64,000 nucleotides of DNA, taken from contig QFXI01000018.1 in assembly GCA_003402315.1 (NCBI GenBank), forward strand, positions 62,001-126,000. Direction: 5' to 3'. The notes beneath the pieces are model-generated. The model was given only the letters and a program-made list of their open reading frames with translations. It was not told the DNA's origin and searched no databases. The stretch is from Candidatus Nitrotoga sp. LAW. GTDB lineage: Bacteria; Pseudomonadota; Gammaproteobacteria; Burkholderiales; Gallionellaceae. Made by a program: the position numbers and the translations under genes. Below, in pieces: positions 38,457 to 49,631 of the stretch (the first letter of the stretch is position 1; every line of letters starts with the position of its first letter).

Positions 38457-39196
38457 TTCTGACCATTGCGTATAAAGAATTCCGCAGCCTGTTCTCCATC
38501 CCTTCAACCTGGCTCATTATGGGCGCCCTACAATTTATTTTCGCTTGGTTTTTTTTTGCACGCCTTGATATTTTTTTACAGGTACAGTCACAATTGGCGC
38601 AGCTTGCCAATGCGCCCGGCGCCACATTAGCCGTGGCGGCTCCATTATTCGGCACCATCGCGCTGATTTTGATGATGCTAATACCAATATTTACCATGCG
38701 CTTGATCGCCGAGGAACGACGCAACCAAACCTTGACACTATTAATGAGCGCACCGGTTTCTGATATCCACATTGTGGTTGGGAAATTCATCGGCCTGATG
38801 CTATTTCTGCTGCTCATCATCGCAAGCTGCATGTTGATGGTGCTAACGCTGGCCGCAGGTACGCAACTTGACACCGGCCTTCTTTTCACCAATGCGCTAG
38901 GACTGATACTGCTTGCTGCCAGTTATACTGCATTGGGGCTATACATTTCCTCGCTTACCAAACAACCAGTGGTGGCTGCCATTGGTGCATTGGCCATATT
39001 TTTCGGTCTGTGGCTAGCAGATGTCAGCGCGGTGGATAATAACAACACTTGGCGTGCATTCGCCCCTACCAGCCATTTTCAAAATTTCAATACCGGCTTG
39101 TTGAATAGTACAGATCTGATGTTCTTTCTGCTGTTTTGTACCGTTTTTTTGTTGCTAACGATACGGCAGCTGTACAACAACCGCATTTATAGCTGA
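38453..39196 (+). CDS. ABC transporter permease (GldF-like)
   Basis: 247 aa with six hydrophobic helices. The start MILTIAYKEFRSLFSIPSTW and FTMRLIAEERRNQTLTLLMS are typical of ABC-2 type permeases. The operon order ATPase-permease-GldG is conserved in many proteobacteria. Confidence 0.88.
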   Translation: MILTIAYKEFRSLFSIPSTWLIMGALQFIFAWFFFARLDIFLQVQSQLAQLANAPGATLAVAAPLFGTIALILMMLIPIFTMRLIAEERRNQTLTLLMSAPVSDIHIVVGKFIGLMLFLLLIIASCMLMVLTLAAGTQLDTGLLFTNALGLILLAASYTALGLYISSLTKQPVVAAIGALAIFFGLWLADVSAVDNNNTWRAFAPTSHFQNFNTGLLNSTDLMFFLLFCTVFLLLTIRQLYNNRIYS

Positions 39197-39206
39197 GCCT
39201 TCCAGC

Positions 39207-40547
39207 ATGAAATTCCCCCAACCCAGTCTGCTCATTAAAAACCTTGCCTTCACCGCACTGCTGCTCGCCGCTATCGTTTCGTTGTATCAACTCGCTGCAC
39301 GCCACTCCGCACAATGGGATATGACACAAAATGCCAGCAACAGTTTGGCGGAGAGCAGTGTCAATGTACTGAAACAGCTACAAGATGAAATAAAATTAAC
39401 GATGTATGTAACCGGGCAGGATGCCAACTTAGGCGATATGCACAGGCTAACCCGTGATTTTGTCGCTCTCTACCAGCGTTATAAACCCAATATTTCGCTC
39501 ACCTTTATCGACCCGGTAAAGCAACCGGAGGAAGCGCGCAAGGTCAATATTCGTGTCAATGGCGAAATGCTGGTGGAATATGGCGGCAAGCGTGAGCATC
39601 TCACCATGTTGAACGAGCAAGCGCTTACTAGCGTGTTATTACGCATGGCCCACACAAAAAATCAACTACTGGTATATCTTGATGGACATGGTGAGCGCAA
39701 TCTGGAAGGTATCGCAAACCACGATCTCGGCGAATTCGGCAAACGGTTGCAACAAAATGGCTTTCGGCTTAACAGCCTTAATTTAACACTGGCACAGGAT
39801 GTGCCAGACAATGCCAGCATGTTGATCATCACTCAGCCACAAATCGACCTATTGCAGGGCGAAATAGATAAATTACTGCGCTATATTGCCAAGGGCGGTA
39901 ACCTGTTGTGGTTAGTAGACGCTGAGCCATTGCGTGGATTGGAGCGTTTGACTGAAAAATTGGACATAATTCTCACGCCTGGCATCGTGGTTGACCCGGC
40001 AGCAGAAGAAATGAATATTCCTGCAACTTGGGCGCTGGGCGCAGGTTACCCGCCGCACGCTGTTACGCAAAATTTCAACTTGACCACGGCTTTTCCATTC
40101 GCCCGTGCCATTGATTGGGAGGAAAACGCTGCATGGCAGCACACTACGCTGGTAGAGGCTGCGCTACGCGGCTGGGTTAGCCGCGACATACCGCAAGGTA
40201 AACCACACTTCAATAAAACCTCTGACATTCCTGGCCCAGTAACCATCGCGCTCGCTTTGCAACGCCACATAAACGATCGTGAGCAACGTATTGTTATCGT
40301 CGGAAGTGGTTCGTTTCTTGCTAATGCCTATTCCGGCAACGGTGGCAATCTTGATCTCGGCGTCAACATGGTAAACTGGTTAGGCAACGAGGAGAGACTC
40401 ATCACCGCTCAACCCCGCACAGTGAAAGATGGCGCGGTTTCCTTGAGCAAGATCCATTTGACTATAATCAGCGGTAGCTTCTTGATCGCCATGCCTATGC
40501 TGTTAATGTTGGTGGGTGCTATCCTGTGGTGGCGTAGAAGAAATTAA
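39207..40547 (+). CDS. GldG-family ABC auxiliary protein
   Basis: 446 aa. One N-terminal helix (LIKNLAFTALLLAAIVSLYQ) is followed by a large soluble domain resembling the intracellular domain of GldG/IFT52-like proteins (SLTFIDPVKQPEEARKVNI, LLVYLDGHGERNLEG). A C-terminal helix (FLIAMPMLLMLVGAILWW) ends with basic residues. The DUF4340 gene that often follows is absent, so the system appears to end here. Confidence 0.85.
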   Translation: MKFPQPSLLIKNLAFTALLLAAIVSLYQLAARHSAQWDMTQNASNSLAESSVNVLKQLQDEIKLTMYVTGQDANLGDMHRLTRDFVALYQRYKPNISLTFIDPVKQPEEARKVNIRVNGEMLVEYGGKREHLTMLNEQALTSVLLRMAHTKNQLLVYLDGHGERNLEGIANHDLGEFGKRLQQNGFRLNSLNLTLAQDVPDNASMLIITQPQIDLLQGEIDKLLRYIAKGGNLLWLVDAEPLRGLERLTEKLDIILTPGIVVDPAAEEMNIPATWALGAGYPPHAVTQNFNLTTAFPFARAIDWEENAAWQHTTLVEAALRGWVSRDIPQGKPHFNKTSDIPGPVTIALALQRHINDREQRIVIVGSGSFLANAYSGNGGNLDLGVNMVNWLGNEERLITAQPRTVKDGAVSLSKIHLTIISGSFLIAMPMLLMLVGAILWWRRRN

Positions 40548-40631
40548 GCCGGTTCGTAGTGCAAAAATTGTTACGTGTAAAACATGTTTTTATTTGATTT
40601 AGTATGGTTATTTTTTAACAAAATTTGCCCA

Positions 40632-40838
40632 ATGCTTCAACCCAAAAGGCTGCATGTCTACCTTCTATACGTCCTAATCAGCATTTTCTGTACCAGCTGC
40701 GCAGTGGTTGCTGTCACTGATGCTGCGGTTACCGTAGTTGCAACAACTGTTAAGGTTAGTGCCGCAGTGGTTGGTACGACCGTCGATGTTGCAGCGGCAG
40801 GCGTAAAAGCAGTAGCTGGAAGTTCTGATAAAAAATAA
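40632..40838 (+). CDS. small exported Val/Ala-rich protein, possible lipoprotein
   Basis: 68 aa from ATG 40632; a longer frame begins at 40584. A hydrophobic N-terminus (LHVYLLYVLISIFCTSC) is followed by a repetitive stretch (VTDAAVTVVATTVKVSAAVV). This resembles small lipoproteins with A-V-V-G-T/T-V-K repeats seen in other proteobacteria, for which no function is known. The lipobox is imperfect. Codon use is biased by the repeat. Confidence 0.55.
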   Translation: MLQPKRLHVYLLYVLISIFCTSCAVVAVTDAAVTVVATTVKVSAAVVGTTVDVAAAGVKAVAGSSDKK

Positions 40839-40931
40839 AACGATAAGGGCAAAATACCAAATTATCTAAGCCCTCACTTTGTGCTTAAATGTGTAGTCGA
40901 TTTTTAACTATTTTCCAATGTAGAAAATCTA

Positions 40932-41747
40932 ATGCCTGAATTGCCCGAGGTCGAAACTACCCTGCGCGGACTTGAGCCGCATTTGATTGGCCAGCGCATC
41001 ACGGATGTAGTCATTCGGACGTCTCATTTGCGCTGGGCTATCCCCAAGCAATTACCCACCATCTTACATAACCAGATAATTCACGCATTACATCGCCGTG
41101 CCAAATATTTGTTAATTAAATGTGACAGCGGTACGCTCATCCTTCACCTCGGTATGTCCGGTAGCTTACGCATTTTGTCCGCAGACATCGCTGCAGAAAA
41201 GCATGATCACTTCGATTTAACGTTGGCAAATGGAATGCTTATGCGGCTACGTGACCCGCGCCGTTTTGGCGCGGTACTGTGGCATGAAGGTGACTCCGCA
41301 CAGCATCCACTGTTGTTGAAGCTTGGGGTGGAACCGCTAGAGCATGGATTTAATGCCGAATATCTTTATCGTGCGATACGCAACCGCAATGCCGCAATTA
41401 AGTTGGTCATAATGGACCATCATCTAGTCGTAGGCGTGGGCAACATCTATGCCAATGAAGCTCTTTTCCGCGCAGGTATCCGTCCGCAACTACCCGCCGC
41501 AAAACTTAGTCGACCGCGCTGCGCCCTATTGGTAAAAACGATACAAGAAACGTTGACGGAAGCCATTGCATTAGGCGGCAGCAGCCTGCGCGATTTCGTG
41601 GGCAGCGATGGCAAGCCTGGCTATTTCCAGCAGTACTACTGGGTATATGGCCGCGCGACCGAAACTTGCCGTAAATGCAACACTATCATCAAGCAGATTC
41701 GGCAAGGGCAGCGATCAAGTTTTTACTGTTTACAATGCCAAAAATAA
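40932..41747 (+). CDS. mutM: formamidopyrimidine-DNA glycosylase
   Basis: 271 aa. The N-terminal P-E-L-P-E-V-E supplies the catalytic proline; the central helix-two-turn-helix ([15 protein letters not shown]) and the C-terminal zinc finger (CRKC and CLQC, with QGQRSSFYC between) are intact. It excises oxidised purines such as 8-oxoguanine. Confidence 0.97.
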   Translation: MPELPEVETTLRGLEPHLIGQRITDVVIRTSHLRWAIPKQLPTILHNQIIHALHRRAKYLLIKCDSGTLILHLGMSGSLRILSADIAAEKHDHFDLTLANGMLMRLRDPRRFGAVLWHEGDSAQHPLLLKLGVEPLEHGFNAEYLYRAIRNRNAAIKLVIMDHHLVVGVGNIYANEALFRAGIRPQLPAAKLSRPRCALLVKTIQETLTEAIALGGSSLRDFVGSDGKPGYFQQYYWVYGRATETCRKCNTIIKQIRQGQRSSFYCLQCQK

Positions 41748-42152
41748 TCCATACCGTCCTTGTCTCTCCGTTGCCACCTAAAGTTTAAAGAAATTTTTTA
41801 AATTCTGAGTTTTAGACGAAAACGTACCAAATTTAAGTGCCACATTTAGCATTGTGGCGATTATCGGTGCGTTATTAAGGGCATCTGGCTCTAGGTATCA
41901 CGCCAATGGAAAATGAATAGTCGTAGTCTGAATTTCCTGACAGAATGTGTTCTTATGTCGAAATGCCACTTCGTAAATCATCGAAAAAATAGCCTGTATG
42001 AAACACTTTTTGGATTGATGGATTAGTAATAGATTGGTTACTCTTAATAAAAATTGGAAATGTCACCTACACCCGAGTATTTTGTTAAGTGGCTCCAAAA
42101 TTAATGGCATAGTTGACAGTGGCGTTATATATACAAAATAGGAGGGAAAATC
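41748..42152. other. 405-base intergenic stretch
   Basis: AT-rich, no frame with family resemblance. A TTGACA at 42113 lies 34 bases before the next gene's ribosome site and may be a -35 box, but no clear -10 follows at the right distance. A short hairpin (GCCACA-TTTAGCA-TTGTGGC) lies near 41840. Confidence 0.35.
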
Positions 42153-42551
42153 TTGGCTATCGGTTGGATTAACGCGCTAAAGTTCGTACCGTGGAAAGAT
42201 GTATTAGATGCCGCACCGGGTATGGTTAAAAACGCAAAGCGGCTTTTTACTGCGGCAAAAAGTGAGGCAAGCAACCAGCCTGTTGCGGATAGCTCACCAA
42301 CAGTCGCTTCATTTGATGCTGAAGGACTCGCAAATCTGGATAGTCGCGTTCGCCATCTTCAGGCGAAGGTATTTGAACTGAATTCTGAACAAAATTCATC
42401 GGCCACGTTAATTAAATCACTTACCGAACAAAATGCTCACATAGTTAACGCGATCGAGATTTTTAGGGTTCGAATCAAGATTCTAATCTGTGTATGTTTT
42501 CTATTAGGCATCACCCTATCTATCCTGGCATTTGTGGTGATACTAAAATAA
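42153..42551 (+). CDS. small coiled-coil protein with C-terminal membrane anchor
   Basis: 132 aa from TTG 42153, with GGAGGGAAAATC in front; that site fixes the start. It starts MAIGWINALKFVPWKDVLDA, goes on to APGMVKNAKRLFTAAKSEA, has a heptad-rich coiled coil at about 60-100 (RVRHLQAKVFELNSEQNSSA) and ends with one membrane helix (ILICVCFLLGITLSILAFVV). It is a tail-anchored design with no signal peptide. I do not recognise a family. It stands alone between mutM and cbbX and ends at a long hairpin. Confidence 0.7.
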   Translation: MAIGWINALKFVPWKDVLDAAPGMVKNAKRLFTAAKSEASNQPVADSSPTVASFDAEGLANLDSRVRHLQAKVFELNSEQNSSATLIKSLTEQNAHIVNAIEIFRVRIKILICVCFLLGITLSILAFVVILK

Positions 42552-42587
42552 TTCGATTTATACGCTAACAGTACAATAATCACCTGT

Positions 42588-42635
42588 GGATTCAAGTTCG
42601 AAGTGCAATCCGTGTTGCATTTCAAACTTGAATCC
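42588..42635. terminator. long hairpin downstream of the coiled-coil gene
   Basis: GGATTCAAGTT and AACTTGAATCC are the outer parts of a stem of about 22 pairs with a 4-base loop. One mismatch and two wobbles occur. No T tract follows, so it may act as a barrier or processing site rather than a classical terminator. Confidence 0.5.
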
Positions 42636-42712
42636 GCTCAGAACGTTATTTATGCTCCCACACGTTTGAAAAGGTCGTGCCGAAGGAGCATCAGACCTTC
42701 GCAAATTTATCA

Positions 42713-43657
42713 CTAATTTTCTTCCGCCAACTCATCCCCGTCCAGATCAACCTGTCCATCCCGAAATACGCGACTGGCATAGATTTCTTCAGCTTCGATG
42801 GTTATCAAATCAATTTTGGTTAGACTTTTCTTGGCGCCAGCGAATAGACGGTTGGCTTGGCGCATACGCGCGCGATCCAGTGCGTTGCGAATGGAACGCG
42901 CATTGGCAAAATGTTCCAGCTTCATCCGTAGCGGAATGTATTCCGCGAATGCTTTTTCCGCTTCCGGGCTGAAGCGATAATTTTGCTCGGCCAGCATTAG
43001 CTTTGCGATTACGAGTAATTCTTCTGCTGAGTAATCAGGGAAATCAATGTGATGCGCAATACGCGAGCGCATGCCGGGATTACTGTGGAAAAATTTGTCC
43101 ATCCGGTCTTTATAACCGGCCAAAATAACGACCAGATCGTCACGGTTGTTTTCCATCACTTGCAATAAGATTTCGATAGATTCAGCGCCGTAATCCCGCT
43201 CGTTTTCAGGCTTGTAGAGGTAATAGGCTTCATCTATGAATAACACGCCACCCATTGCTTTTTTAATTATTTCTTTTGTTTTTGGTGCCGTGTGTCCAAT
43301 GTATTGGCCGACTAGATCATCGCGTGTGACTGATATTAAATGGCCTTCGCGCACATAACCCAGACGATGCAGTATTTCCGCCATACGCAGTGCTACCGTG
43401 GTTTTCCCGGTTCCGGGGTTGCCGGTAAAACTCATATGCAGCGTTGGTGAAAGTGCCGACAGACTGAGTTTCTTGCGGACGCGGTCTACCAGCAAAAGCG
43501 CTGCGGTTTCGCGGATGCGTGTTTTGACCGGCAATAGGCCGATCAATTCGCGATCAAGTTTAGCCAGCACTTCCTGAATATTAGAGTCGCGAAATTCGGC
43601 GTCTAGGTCAATCGGAGTGTCGTCGGGAAGGATAATATCGTTTGAAATTTCGTTCAT
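42713..43657 (-). CDS. cbbX: red-type RuBisCO activase CbbX
   Basis: 314 aa from ATG 43657 (AGGTT upstream; a TTG at 43678 is also open). AAA+ ATPase: Walker A G79-x4-G-K-T86 (GNPGTGKT), Walker B LFIDEAYY (141-144), and an arginine-finger region near RSRIAHH. CbbX pulls on the C-terminus of the large subunit to remove inhibitory sugar phosphates, and acts on red-type enzymes. The product and its place after cbbL-cbbS agree with a form IC enzyme. It ends the operon. Confidence 0.95.
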   Translation of the reverse strand: MNEISNDIILPDDTPIDLDAEFRDSNIQEVLAKLDRELIGLLPVKTRIRETAALLLVDRVRKKLSLSALSPTLHMSFTGNPGTGKTTVALRMAEILHRLGYVREGHLISVTRDDLVGQYIGHTAPKTKEIIKKAMGGVLFIDEAYYLYKPENERDYGAESIEILLQVMENNRDDLVVILAGYKDRMDKFFHSNPGMRSRIAHHIDFPDYSAEELLVIAKLMLAEQNYRFSPEAEKAFAEYIPLRMKLEHFANARSIRNALDRARMRQANRLFAGAKKSLTKIDLITIEAEEIYASRVFRDGQVDLDGDELAEEN

Positions 43658-43679
43658 TTGTTTAACCTGTAAAGTCAAT

Positions 43680-43815
43680 CGACTGTTGAAAGTTTCCGCC
43701 TCGTCATCTGCGTATTTTTGAATAAATTTATATTTGATTGGAACGGCAACTAAAGAAGTAAATTCGTTATTCCTAAGTTCTGAGGAAGATTATTTACAGA
43801 GCATTTCAACAGTCG
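43680..43815. repeat. 12-bp inverted repeat in the cbbS-cbbX spacer
   Basis: CGACTGTTGAAA at 43680-43691 and its complement TTTCAACAGTCG at 43804-43815 are perfect and about 112 bases apart. A tighter hairpin, GGGTACGG-N6-CCGTACCC (43826-43847), lies between this pair and the cbbS stop. Both could shape the transcript and lower cbbX expression below cbbLS. Confidence 0.55.
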
Positions 43816-43855
43816 GTTAAAAGATGGGTACGGCATACACCGTACCCGCAATTGC

Positions 43856-44290
43856 TTAGTAGCGTTCGCCTTCCGGTTTTTCGGTTGCGTAGGAATGGAC
43901 GGTGTAGCGTATGCTACGACCTTCCGCTTCCTCCCGAACCAACCTGAAACCAGGTTCATTTTTAGGGCGGTTAACAATATAGGACATGGTTGGGCTTTCC
44001 ACTCCACGTACTGAACTAAAAGCCATCACACGGATGTAGTGATTTGGGAAAGTCTTACGGCAATTGTTGATCTCCATCAAGATTCCTGCAGGATCTTTAA
44101 GGTCGAACATCGGGTTGCCGAACATTTCCCAGTAGGTATTACGCGGGTGCGGGTCGTCAGTGTATTCAACGGCCAGCGACCAGCCGGATTTCAGCGCATA
44201 TTTAATCTGTGCTGTGATTTGTACATCAGTCAACGGAGGCAGAAAAGAAAACTGCCCTTGCGTGATCTGACTTCCAGGATTGGTCATCAT
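43856..44290 (-). CDS. cbbS: RuBisCO small subunit, red-type
   Basis: 144 aa from ATG 44290 (AAGGAG eight bases before). It has the long C-terminal extension of red-type small subunits (from about residue 110, [20 protein letters not shown]), which builds a beta-barrel in the center of the enzyme. The core shows [20 protein letters not shown] and [15 protein letters not shown]. It follows cbbL by 22 bases and forms the L8S8 enzyme with it. Confidence 0.96.
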   Translation of the reverse strand: MMTNPGSQITQGQFSFLPPLTDVQITAQIKYALKSGWSLAVEYTDDPHPRNTYWEMFGNPMFDLKDPAGILMEINNCRKTFPNHYIRVMAFSSVRGVESPTMSYIVNRPKNEPGFRLVREEAEGRSIRYTVHSYATEKPEGERY

Positions 44291-44312
44291 AATCGATTCT
44301 CCTTGATATTAA

Positions 44313-45800
<1,488 letters not shown>

Positions 45801-45933
45801 TTATTGAAAAAACCGCACCGCGCCCTCCTGTGTAAGTTGGCGGGCAATACTCATTACGATTAATGGGTATTTGTTTCAGCGCGTGGGACGTACAGTACCT
45901 AATATTACTCATATATAAAAATCAATTGTATTG

Positions 45934-45950
45934 ATACCAACTATAGGTAT
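45934..45950. promoter_or_regulatory. inverted repeat between cbbL and cbbR, possible CbbR operator
   Basis: ATACC-N7-GGTAT lies just before cbbR, next to a TATAAT-like box (TTATAATA, 45954). LysR regulators often bind such partial palindromes in the shared promoter region. The cbbL start is 146 bases away. Confidence 0.45.
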
Positions 45951-45963
45951 TGCTTATAATAAA

Positions 45964-46899
45964 ATGATGCTACATTTAACCATTCGTCAACTTAGAATTT
46001 TCGATGCCGTAGCACGGCATTTAAGCCATTCTCGAGCGGCTAAAGAATTGTATTTAAGCCAGCCCGCCGTCTCCATGCAAATCAAGCAGCTTGAACAGAG
46101 TGTCGGCTTATCCTTGTTTGACCAAGTAGGCAAGCAAATGCACTTGACCGAAGCAGGGCAAGAAATGCTGCACTACACTCGAAGTATTGCGCAGCAGCTA
46201 GAGGAAATGGATGCTATGTTGAGTGAGATGAAAGGGCTGGAATATGGTCGTTTGAATATCTCTGCAGTCAGTACTGCCAGCTATTTCATAGCTCAGCTAT
46301 TGGCAAAATTTATTCAGAAACACCCCAAGATCAAAGTAAGCCTCAATGTCGCCAACCGAGATTCGGTAATAAAATTGCTCGCCGATAATAGCGCTGATCT
46401 TGCCATCATGGGTCAGCCACCGGAAGGTGCGGACACGCTGTCGCAACCGTTTATGCAGAACCCGCTGGTTGTTATCGCTGCGCTCAACCATCCTTTGGCC
46501 GAGGTACGCAACATCAAACCCAGTCAATTGGCACAAGAAACTTTTTTGCTGCGCGAGCAAGGTTCGGGTACGCGCGGTGTGGTAGAGCGATATTTCGCCA
46601 GTCACCATTTGAAATTGCCAACCCATATGGAAATGGACACTAACGAAGCGATCAAACAATCAGTGCAAGCCGGCATGGGGTTAGGCATCATCTCTATGCA
46701 TTGCATCGAACTGGAATTGGAAATCAAGCGTCTGCAAGTACTAGATGTGGAACATTTTCCTATCATGCGTCACTGGCATGTTGTACATCGTAGAAATAAG
46801 CGTCTTTCCACTGCTGCGAATGCATTCAATCAATTTTTACTGAATGATGCAGAAAGCCAGGTGTCACCAACAACAGGCAAGCGAAGCCGCACCAAGTAA
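45964..46899 (+). CDS. cbbR: LysR-type regulator CbbR
   Basis: 311 aa from ATG 45964. The N-terminal winged helix is LTIRQLRIFDAVARHLSHSR, AAKELYLSQPAVSMQIKQLE. The C-terminal effector domain starts near 90. Divergent placement beside cbbL is the usual arrangement. It likely activates cbbLSX in response to metabolites of the Calvin cycle such as RuBP or NADPH (known for the family). Confidence 0.93.
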   Translation: MMLHLTIRQLRIFDAVARHLSHSRAAKELYLSQPAVSMQIKQLEQSVGLSLFDQVGKQMHLTEAGQEMLHYTRSIAQQLEEMDAMLSEMKGLEYGRLNISAVSTASYFIAQLLAKFIQKHPKIKVSLNVANRDSVIKLLADNSADLAIMGQPPEGADTLSQPFMQNPLVVIAALNHPLAEVRNIKPSQLAQETFLLREQGSGTRGVVERYFASHHLKLPTHMEMDTNEAIKQSVQAGMGLGIISMHCIELELEIKRLQVLDVEHFPIMRHWHVVHRRNKRLSTAANAFNQFLLNDAESQVSPTTGKRSRTK

Positions 46900-46969
46900 A
46901 CTAGCGATATCCGGTGCTTGACGGTTCCTTTTGATGTCACTTTTGTGGATGATTCAGGTTAAAGAATTG

Positions 46970-47695
46970 TTAAATTTCACGTGCAGAAAAAACAACTTTG
47001 GGGAATTCTTGAGGTGCATCTAGTATTTTCAAATATTTTTGTGCGACTTGTTCAGGAATATCCAATGCATTGGTTTCATATAAATCTATAAATCGATCTA
47101 CCATAGAAAATGAATGCTTTGAAACAGCTCTAATTTTCGCTTGCATATGCGTATCTATAACCCCGGGTGCGACTGAAAAAATATAAATATTTGCCATACC
47201 ATTAAGCTCCATCTCTTTGGCTGCATGACGGGATGCGTGATCGAGGGCTGCTTTCGATGAACCGTATAAAGACCAACCATCGGTTACTTTTGACGCAGCG
47301 CCTGAAGATACATTTATAACGATTTTCCTTTTTACGCCATGTGGAATTTTCAAAAAGGCATTCATTAATTGTATTGGGCTTATCAGATTTACGTGCATAA
47401 GCAATGAAATATCTTCCGCTGTGAAGTCTCCAAGATACTTGATTGGATCGACCACGCCAGCATTATTAATCAGATATAAGGAATCCTGATTGGTGAATGA
47501 CGCTTCAAATAATTCAATGATGGGTGATAGCTGAGAAGGATTGCCCAAATCTGCAAACACATGTTGGTAGTGATTATGGGAGATGGAAGATGTTCGTGAA
47601 ATTCCATATACAAAAACATCTTCGCGTTGCAATAATACCTCCGCAATGGCCTTGCCCAAACCAAAAGATGTTCCTGTTATAAAATAATAATGCAT
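46970..47695 (-). CDS. short-chain dehydrogenase/reductase
   Basis: 241 aa. Cofactor motif T-G-T-S-F-G-L-G at 8-15, NNAG near 77, and catalytic Y-x3-K in YGSSKAAL with S in NVSSGAAS. Overall closest in pattern to sepiapterin-reductase or benzil-reductase-like SDRs. The substrate is unknown. It is AT-rich compared with cbbR, with no functional link to its neighbours. Confidence 0.85.
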   Translation of the reverse strand: MHYYFITGTSFGLGKAIAEVLLQREDVFVYGISRTSSISHNHYQHVFADLGNPSQLSPIIELFEASFTNQDSLYLINNAGVVDPIKYLGDFTAEDISLLMHVNLISPIQLMNAFLKIPHGVKRKIVINVSSGAASKVTDGWSLYGSSKAALDHASRHAAKEMELNGMANIYIFSVAPGVIDTHMQAKIRAVSKHSFSMVDRFIDLYETNALDIPEQVAQKYLKILDAPQEFPKVVFSAREI

Positions 47696-48040
47696 TTAAA
47701 TGTTTCCTGATTAGCCATAATGTTTAGCGACGCGAATGAAGCGTTCAGGGTATGGCGAAGTTACTGATGATGTTCGAAACAGCCTGACTCTGAGGTACCT
47801 CTAAAAACTTCTTATTATTTCAATAGATTAAAGTATATCTTCCACTTCAAAATGGCACGTGCATGTCGGGCTTACTGCCTTTTTTAGTGACCAAACCCCA
47901 AAGGGAACACGCCACGCATGTGCTGATTATTTTAACAAGTTTGCCAGAGTTCATGCAAAACGGCTGATCAGCCTGAGCAGTCGAACCCACAAGCCAAAAA
48001 ATGGAGTGTTTGCAAATGAGGGGGAGTCCGTGTGCGGTTA
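47696..48040. other. 345-base stretch upstream of the SDR gene
   Basis: Frames are open on both strands (for example 47847-48044 minus, 65 codons), but no family was recognised and no convincing ribosome site was seen. It may be promoter sequence plus the ruins of a gene that followed the kinase pseudogene. Confidence 0.35.
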
Positions 48041-49367
48041 TCATATCCCAGTTAAGCGGCGACAGGCCGCGGCCAGTGCATCATCACCGACATTGCCGGG
48101 AAAAATCACCACCAGCATCTCGGCATAGCGCGGGTGGTCGGACGGACAGCGCACCACTGAGCAGCCCGGCAGAATCTGCCCAAGTACCCACGAAGCCTTG
48201 AGCGCAAGCCCATCGGACAGCACGTCGTTTGAAGTGATGCCGCCTTTGCTGATGAGAAAGCCCAGTGTGGTTCGGTAGGCCGCGTACCACGTCCATTAAA
48301 AACGCGGAAACTTGTTCGCCAAATGCCAGACGCGCGGCTTTGTCGGCAAAGCCTCGTTCTGCGCGGCTGGTATAGATCACCGATGTTGCGCTGGCAACGT
48401 GGGCAAGCGCAGCTTGATGCAATACTTCCTGCAATAGGGCGGAGCGTTCCGTGGCGATGAGATACACGTCCACCTCGATGGCAATGATGTCCGGTTCTTT
48501 CAACAGCTTATTTAGTTGCGCCGTGGTCTTCTTGACATACGAGCCGACAATCACCGCACCGGGTTTACCGTTGCGCACGTACTGGCGCATGGCGCTGGCA
48601 GCTACAGGCTGAGGCGGTAGTTGCGCCAGTGCGGCGAGCAGGCTGGCGGCAGAGCGGAACAGGGAGTGCTTGCCGCTGGCGGTGGCAGTTTTTAATTGAG
48701 CGGCAAAGTAATTTAGGTCAGCTTGGGTTTCCGCATCCACTACACAACACACGTTGTTGTGTAGTGCCATCAGGCACGCCGAAACGTCACCGCGTATTTC
48801 GGCAAGCAGAAAACGCTCGACCTGGTTCGCCTTGATGCGTCCGGCGGTTTTTTTCCTCGACATAATCGGGCAGGTAGCTGGTGGAATAGCCGAACACTGA
48901 GTCACGCGCGAACTCGGTCTGGTGTACCGGTGTGGCCATGCCATCGGCCATCAGGTACTGGATGCTACCGCGAGTACACGCCCGCCTTCAAAGAAGGCCG
49001 GAATCAGGAAGTGCGCGTCGAAACCCGTAGCGCCGCCCAAATCTTCGTTTATGACATCGATTTCCACCGGGTAATGACTACGCAGCGTGGAGTCGAGACG
49101 GCTGACGAAAATCGGATTGAAATGCAAACCTTGCGCGGCTAGGTTGGTCAAGGTCAGATTGAGGTTGCGGCATACTTCGCGCGTCACCGTGGCAGCACGT
49201 GCTGCATTCATACCACGGGTGTTGGTAAGCACAAAAAAGAGCGGCGAGTCATCCAACAACGCGGCACGCAGCGTGTCCTGATCCCAACGAGTCAGCAGCA
49301 GACAGGAATGTACCGTCTGCAAGCCGGTCGGACCATCGTCGAGTACGATAATCTTGGTTTCAGCCAT
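48041..49367 (-). pseudogene. four-carbon acid sugar kinase (DUF1537/OtnK-like), frameshifted
   Basis: The minus strand carries a whole gene of about 440 codons in three frames. Start: MAETKIIVLDDGPTGLQTVH and FVSRLDSTLRSHYPVE (49367 to about 48951). Then VFGYSTSYLPDYVEEK and QVERFLLAEIRGDVSACLMA through TSRAERGFADKAARLAFGEQ (frame 2). Finally KGGITSNDVLSDGL and FPGNVGDDALAAACRRL to the stop at 48041 (frame 3). At least two frameshifts, near 48850-48950 and 48280, break it. Intact members phosphorylate erythronate/threonate-type acids. No dehydrogenase or isomerase partner remains. Confidence 0.8.
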
Positions 49368-49631
49368 TCTGATTTTGCCCTTTCTAAAGGCTGGCGGAAG
49401 TTTTCATTCCAGGTTGTCCATTAATCCTTATATTGGTTAAGCCTTCACAATTTGTGGGAGCCTTTTTCGTCGATATCCATTGTGCCAGCCTGATACGGGG
49501 CGCAAAATTCAGTCAAGGCACGTGAAAAGATCAAATGCTTTTACATTCTTGGTCAGTGCGCCGATAAGTTCTTTATTGTGGTTCCGTTGGAAGTTTCCAG
49601 CTTGGCTTGTGGGATTTCATGCCAGGCACTG

